Source: Anaerolineales bacterium UBA6663
GTDB lineage: Bacteria > Chloroflexota > Anaerolineae > Anaerolineales > UBA6663
Assembly (NCBI GenBank): GCA_002455335.1
Contig: DKKP01000377.1
Span: 36,761 to 45,987 of the forward strand
Length of the DNA: 9,227 bases
Direction: 5' to 3'
Positions 6,591 to 9,227 of this stretch are shown here, in pieces. The notes under the pieces are model-generated. The model made no database searches and was not told where the DNA came from. It saw only the letters and a program-made list of their open reading frames with translations. The translations under genes and the position numbers were made by a program. Each line of letters opens with the position of its first letter. The stretch's first letter is position 1.

Positions 6591-6596
6591 TACATT
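6588..6596 (+). promoter_or_regulatory. Candidate extended -10 promoter of the Mrp gene
   Basis: TGGTACATT resembles an extended -10 (TGn followed by TACATT at 6591-6596), 39 bp before the Mrp ATG. The hexamer 17 bp upstream (TGCCTG) is a poor -35. It would let the Mrp gene be transcribed independently of the transporter-kinase operon. Confidence 0.3.
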
Positions 6597-6635
6597 TCCC
6601 ATTCACGTCAGAGCCTGAAATCCAAAGGAAATTCC

Positions 6636-7472
6636 ATGTCTGCTCGTCCTCCGTTCCCTGGCCAGCAGCCTGCGCCGCTGCTCGCGCCGGCCAAGAAGAT
6701 CATCGCCATCGCCTCGGGCAAAGGCGGCGTCGGAAAGAGCACGGTCGCGGCCAACCTGGCTGTCGCGCTTGCCAAAGCCGGTCACAAGGTCGGCCTGCTC
6801 GACGCCGACATCTACGGCCCGAACGCCCCGATCATGCTCGGCGCCGAAGACTACGCGCCAGTCGCCGTCAACAACAAGCTGCCGCCCGCGCACGTCCATG
6901 GCATCGAGTTGTTCTCGATGGGCTTCATCGTCCGCCCAGATCAGGCCATCATCTGGCGCGGCCCCATGCTCGACAAAGCGATCCGTCAGTTCGTGACCGA
7001 CGTCGCCTGGGGCGATCTCGACGTGATGCTGATCGACATGCCGCCAGGCACCGGCGACGCCCAGCTCGCTGTCTCGCAGTCCTTTGCGCTGACGGGCGCC
7101 GTGATCGTCACATTGCCGCAGGTCGTCTCGCAGGCCGATGCCCGTCGCGGGCTCGAGGGCTTTCGCGAGATGCAGGTGCCGATCCTGGGCGTGATCGAGA
7201 ACATGAGCTACATGCTCATGCCCGATGGCAGCAAGATCGATGTCTTCGGCCATGGCGGTGGAAAGCAACTGGCCCGAGACGCCGGTGTCGAGTTCCTGGG
7301 TGAGGTGCCGCTCGACCCGCAGGTTCGGATCGGCGGCGACGGCGGCGTGCCGGTCGTCGTCAGCCAGCCCGAGACCGCTGTCGCGCTTTCGTTCGAGGCG
7401 CTGGCCCGCGCGGTCTACGATCGCGCCGATACCGAGCCCGCCGATGGCCCCGTGACGATCAGCGAGATATGA
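6636..7472 (+). CDS. Mrp/ApbC-family P-loop ATPase lacking the CxxC motif
   Basis: This 278-residue cytosolic protein belongs to the Mrp/NBP35 (ApbC, SIMIBI) family, whose members hold and deliver Fe-S clusters. The start is the ATG at 6636 behind AAAGGAAA; the frame extends upstream only through repeat DNA. Landmarks are the deviant Walker A GKGGVGKST (28-36), DADIYGPN (56-63), WRGPML (107-112), Walker B LIDMPPGTGD (132-141), SQADARRG (165-172) and FGHGGG (204-209). The segment normally reading ENMSxxxCPxCG is ENMSYMLMPDGS, with Met195 and Gly198 at the two Cys positions, so the usual bridging cluster ligands are missing. The N-terminal MIP18/DUF59 domain of many Mrp proteins is also absent, replaced by a short Pro-rich lead. 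The ATPase parts look complete. It could be an apo-form scaffold or have another role; family membership is secure, Fe-S carriage is doubtful. Confidence 0.93.
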   Translation: MSARPPFPGQQPAPLLAPAKKIIAIASGKGGVGKSTVAANLAVALAKAGHKVGLLDADIYGPNAPIMLGAEDYAPVAVNNKLPPAHVHGIELFSMGFIVRPDQAIIWRGPMLDKAIRQFVTDVAWGDLDVMLIDMPPGTGDAQLAVSQSFALTGAVIVTLPQVVSQADARRGLEGFREMQVPILGVIENMSYMLMPDGSKIDVFGHGGGKQLARDAGVEFLGEVPLDPQVRIGGDGGVPVVVSQPETAVALSFEALARAVYDRADTEPADGPVTISEI

Positions 7473-7478
7473 GTGGGG

Positions 7479-7538
7479 GAGGAGGGAGGAGCGAAGAGCG
7501 CGGAAGCGTTTCGCTCCTCCCTCTTCGCTCTTCGCTCC
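7479..7538 (+). other. Two mutually exclusive hairpins between Mrp and EamA genes
   Basis: GAGGGAGGAGCG (7482-7493) pairs perfectly with CGCTCCTCCCTC (7512-7523) and, with wobble and flanking pairs, extends to about 18 bp (7479-7496 with 7509-7526). The overlapping GAGCGAAGAGCG (7489-7500) instead pairs with CGCTCTTCGCTC (7526-7537). The two folds compete for the same left arm. No T-run follows, so it is not a standard terminator, and the pyrimidine arm runs almost to the next ATG, leaving no purine-rich ribosome site. Confidence 0.6.
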
Positions 7539-7542
7539 CCGC

Positions 7543-8397
7543 ATGACCCCCCTCGCGCTCGGGCTCCTTCTGCTCTCAGCCGCCCTGCACGCCGGTTGGA
7601 ACCTACTTCTCAAACAGGCCCATGACCGACAGGCCGCCGCCTGGTGGGCGATGTTGATCGGGTCGATTCTGTTCCTGCCTGTCCTGGCGTTTTATCCCCC
7701 GCTGCCCTTCGAGATCCTGCCGTATCTGGTGGCCACAGCCCTGGTCGAAGCCCTGTACTACTTTCTGTTGGCCACCGCTTATGACGCCACGGATTTCTCA
7801 TTGGCGTATCCCATCGCCCGCGGGACGGCGCCCGGCCTGCTGGCGCTGTGGGCTACGCTGTTCTTGGGCGAGCCGCCCAACCCGTGGGGTTGGTTCGGGA
7901 TGGCGATCCTGGCGCTGGGTTTGATGGTGACGGGCGGTGTCTTTCGGCGGCGCACGACCGACGTCGCCTTGCCGCTCCGTGGGATCGGCTACGCCCTGGG
8001 TGTGGCCGTCTGTATTTCGACCTATTCGATCATCGACGGCGCGGCGGTGCGGATCGTGCCGGCTGTGCCCTATACGGCGTTGGCGTTTCTGGGAACGGCC
8101 GTCTTTTTGACGCCCATCGTCTGGTGGCGCACCGGAGCACGCACGGTGCTGCAGGAGGGCAAACGCCATCTCGGCCGACTGGTGCTGATCGGGCCGTTGT
8201 CGGTCTTGGCTTATCTGCTCGTCTTGATCGCCTACAGCCTGGCGCCGATCGCGTATGTGGGGGCCGTCCGTGAGCTGAATATCCTGTTTGGCGTGGTGTT
8301 GGGGGCCGTCGTCCTCAAAGAGCCAGTCGGACGGTCGCGCTGGCTGGGCGTCGTGCTGATCGCCATCGGCGTCATCGTTATTTCGCTCGCCGGTTGA
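7543..8397 (+). CDS. EamA/DMT-superfamily membrane transporter
   Basis: This 284-residue, highly hydrophobic protein has two EamA repeats and about ten transmembrane segments, the normal size for drug/metabolite transporters. The N-terminal repeat opens with ALHAGWNLLLK and contains the end-of-repeat motif SLAYPIARGTAPGLLALWATLFLGE (split by helix turns); the C-terminal repeat ends with VGAVRELNILFGVVLGAVVLKE and a last helix of Ile/Val. Proteins of this group export amino acids, metabolites or other small molecules by secondary transport; the substrate cannot be read from sequence. The start is the ATG at 7543, directly after the hairpin region, and no Shine-Dalgarno sequence is visible, so initiation may rely on coupling or be leaderless. 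The 70-bp gap to the Mrp gene and same orientation permit co-transcription. No functional link with the sugar system is evident. Confidence 0.9.
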   Translation: MTPLALGLLLLSAALHAGWNLLLKQAHDRQAAAWWAMLIGSILFLPVLAFYPPLPFEILPYLVATALVEALYYFLLATAYDATDFSLAYPIARGTAPGLLALWATLFLGEPPNPWGWFGMAILALGLMVTGGVFRRRTTDVALPLRGIGYALGVAVCISTYSIIDGAAVRIVPAVPYTALAFLGTAVFLTPIVWWRTGARTVLQEGKRHLGRLVLIGPLSVLAYLLVLIAYSLAPIAYVGAVRELNILFGVVLGAVVLKEPVGRSRWLGVVLIAIGVIVISLAG

Positions 8398-8455
8398 GGC
8401 CGGCCCATGTCAAGGCCTCCGCGCTGCTTGCACATCCGCGGCGCTCGGCGACTCG

Positions 8456-9227
8456 CTACTGTGGGGTCGGCGACGCCAGCCTGAACTCGCTCGCCACCTC
8501 GATCAGCCCGTCAGCTACATCCGAGAATCCGCTTCCAAGCGCTGTGCCGATGGTGAGGACGATGCTGTCCCGACCTCCATCTTCGGAGAGTGCGGCGGCG
8601 CTCCCGTCATGCAGGAGGTCAAGGCGCACGGCGCGCCCGAGGTGTTCTTCGAGTTGTTCGTGCATCCAATCGCGAAGGTTCGGGGCCAGTCGGCTCAGAC
8701 GGCCGTAACAACCGTCATCCTCTGGGGCAGGGTGCCCGTCGAAGAGGTAACAGGCCAGACACACACCGATCTCGATCGGGCGGCTGTCTGCGGCGGGCAA
8801 AACAGCTTCGGACAGAATCGTGAGCATCTGCGCCCACTGCTGGGTAACCTCAGCGCGGCCGTGGGCGATGTCGGACACCGGCGGGCAGACGCTGGCGAGC
8901 GTCGGTAGCCGGTCGAGCTGAGTCAGGCGACCGTCTCTGTAGCGCGCGATGCCCCGTTTGATCGAGGTCTGACCGAAGTCGAACACATAGCGGCTCGCGG
9001 CGGGCGCGGGCCCGCACCGGGCAAGGCCGACCAGGGCCAGGTGGGCGCCGAATGGCGACAGGGTCAGGCGCATATCGGCCGCTCCGTGCGCTTCGAGCAC
9101 GGCTTGCGCGATTGGCAGCGCCAGTTCGCCGAGGCGCCCGCTCAACAGGCCGCCGCCGATCACCACGCGGTGCAAGCCGGCCCAAAACGCCCAGTGCTCG
9201 TTGCGCCAATCGGGGCGTTCAGCGCGC
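8456..9227 (-). CDS. ROK-like sugar-kinase-fold protein with permuted motif order, 5' partial
   Basis: The frame is open from the window edge to a TAG at 8456-8458, so the start lies outside; an internal TTG at 9175 is not a credible start because coding similarity (WRNEHWAFWAGLHRVV) continues upstream of it. Visible motifs, in protein order, are VVIGGGLLSGRLGE (GGG at 9149-9157), normally the late adenosine-binding motif of ROK proteins; FDFGQTSIKRG (Asp at 8978-8980), normally the N-terminal phosphate-1 motif; LHDGSAAAL (Asp at 8606-8608), the catalytic-Asp motif; and LTIGTALGSGF (8525-8557), the phosphate-2 motif, after which the protein ends within 22 residues. The ROK zinc-binding His/Cys cluster is not seen. 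Thus the two halves of the ASKHA fold are in reverse order, pointing to circular permutation or to a fusion beginning outside the window. A sugar kinase is the default guess. It converges on the EamA gene with a 58-bp gap. Confidence 0.72.
   Translation of the reverse strand, partial: RAERPDWRNEHWAFWAGLHRVVIGGGLLSGRLGELALPIAQAVLEAHGAADMRLTLSPFGAHLALVGLARCGPAPAASRYVFDFGQTSIKRGIARYRDGRLTQLDRLPTLASVCPPVSDIAHGRAEVTQQWAQMLTILSEAVLPAADSRPIEIGVCLACYLFDGHPAPEDDGCYGRLSRLAPNLRDWMHEQLEEHLGRAVRLDLLHDGSAAALSEDGGRDSIVLTIGTALGSGFSDVADGLIEVASEFRLASPTPQ

Noticed and set aside
6498..6635. N-terminal extension of the Mrp protein
   Set aside because: It translates repeat DNA; the ATG at 6636 has a proper AAAGGAAA ribosome site and gives a normal family N-terminus.
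6209..7303. A 364-codon plus-strand frame spanning the end of the GH29 gene and most of the Mrp gene
   Set aside because: It overlaps two well-supported genes in another frame and reads as Arg/Ala/Pro-rich nonsense.
8389..8404. GCCGG/CCGGC hairpin at the convergent end of the EamA gene as a terminator
   Set aside because: The stem is only 5 bp, overlaps the stop codon and has no T-run, so it does not rise above chance in GC-rich DNA.
9173..9175. TTG as the start of the ROK-like gene
   Set aside because: The frame continues openly and plausibly to the window edge with an aromatic-rich helix leading into the GGG motif, so the true start is outside.
1..9227. tRNA, rRNA, CRISPR arrays, insertion sequences, attachment sites
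   Set aside because: I looked for transposase motifs, spaced direct repeats and tRNA-like folds in the gaps and saw none; the gaps are too short or are explained by the repeats described.

Overview
The window is a GC-rich, densely coded bacterial segment. The mix of LuxR/NarL-type two-component proteins, XylF/XylH-type sugar transport genes, an Mrp protein without the MIP18 domain and purine-rich intergenic repeats is what I would expect of a Chloroflexota genome. That is inference from style only; no rRNA or other taxonomic marker is present.

Layout. Minus strand, right to left: a LuxR-type response regulator with two receiver domains (244-1308), followed after 88 bp by the 5' end of a sugar-binding lipoprotein (1-155, continues outside). 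Divergent from these on the plus strand is a tight operon: XylF-like binding lipoprotein (1544-2626), XylH-like permease (2623-3834, overlapping by 4 bp), a fusion of one ABC ATPase domain to a complete HisKA_3-type histidine kinase (3859-5442), and a compact GH29 alpha-L-fucosidase-like gene (5490-6494). Downstream are an Mrp/ApbC-type P-loop ATPase (6636-7472), an EamA/DMT membrane transporter (7543-8397), and on the minus strand a ROK-like sugar-kinase-fold protein cut by the window edge (8456-9227).

Main interest: the operon looks like a sugar ABC importer rebuilt as a transmembrane receptor. The ABC domain keeps the Walker A and Q-loop residues but has LSDEQ for the signature, Asp for the catalytic Glu and Asp for the H-loop His. 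Its second ABC domain, normal in XylG/RbsA relatives, is replaced by a coiled coil and an intact histidine kinase. The kinase's likely partner is the divergent double-receiver regulator, whose upstream region carries a striking G/C palindrome array next to a possible promoter. The regulator is followed by a second sugar-binding lipoprotein, presumably the start of a working importer. Proposed circuit (inference): extracellular sugar, binding lipoprotein, permease-like membrane core, ABC-kinase, regulator, expression of the second importer and perhaps of this operon. A functional parallel is the XylFII-LytS/YesN xylose-sensing system of clostridia, but here the whole transporter scaffold would be used and the ATPase is covalently joined to the kinase.

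Secondary points are a possibly circularly permuted ROK-like protein, an Mrp homologue lacking the CxxC motif, and a family of GAGCGAAGAG-type intergenic repeats that form alternative hairpins before the EamA gene.
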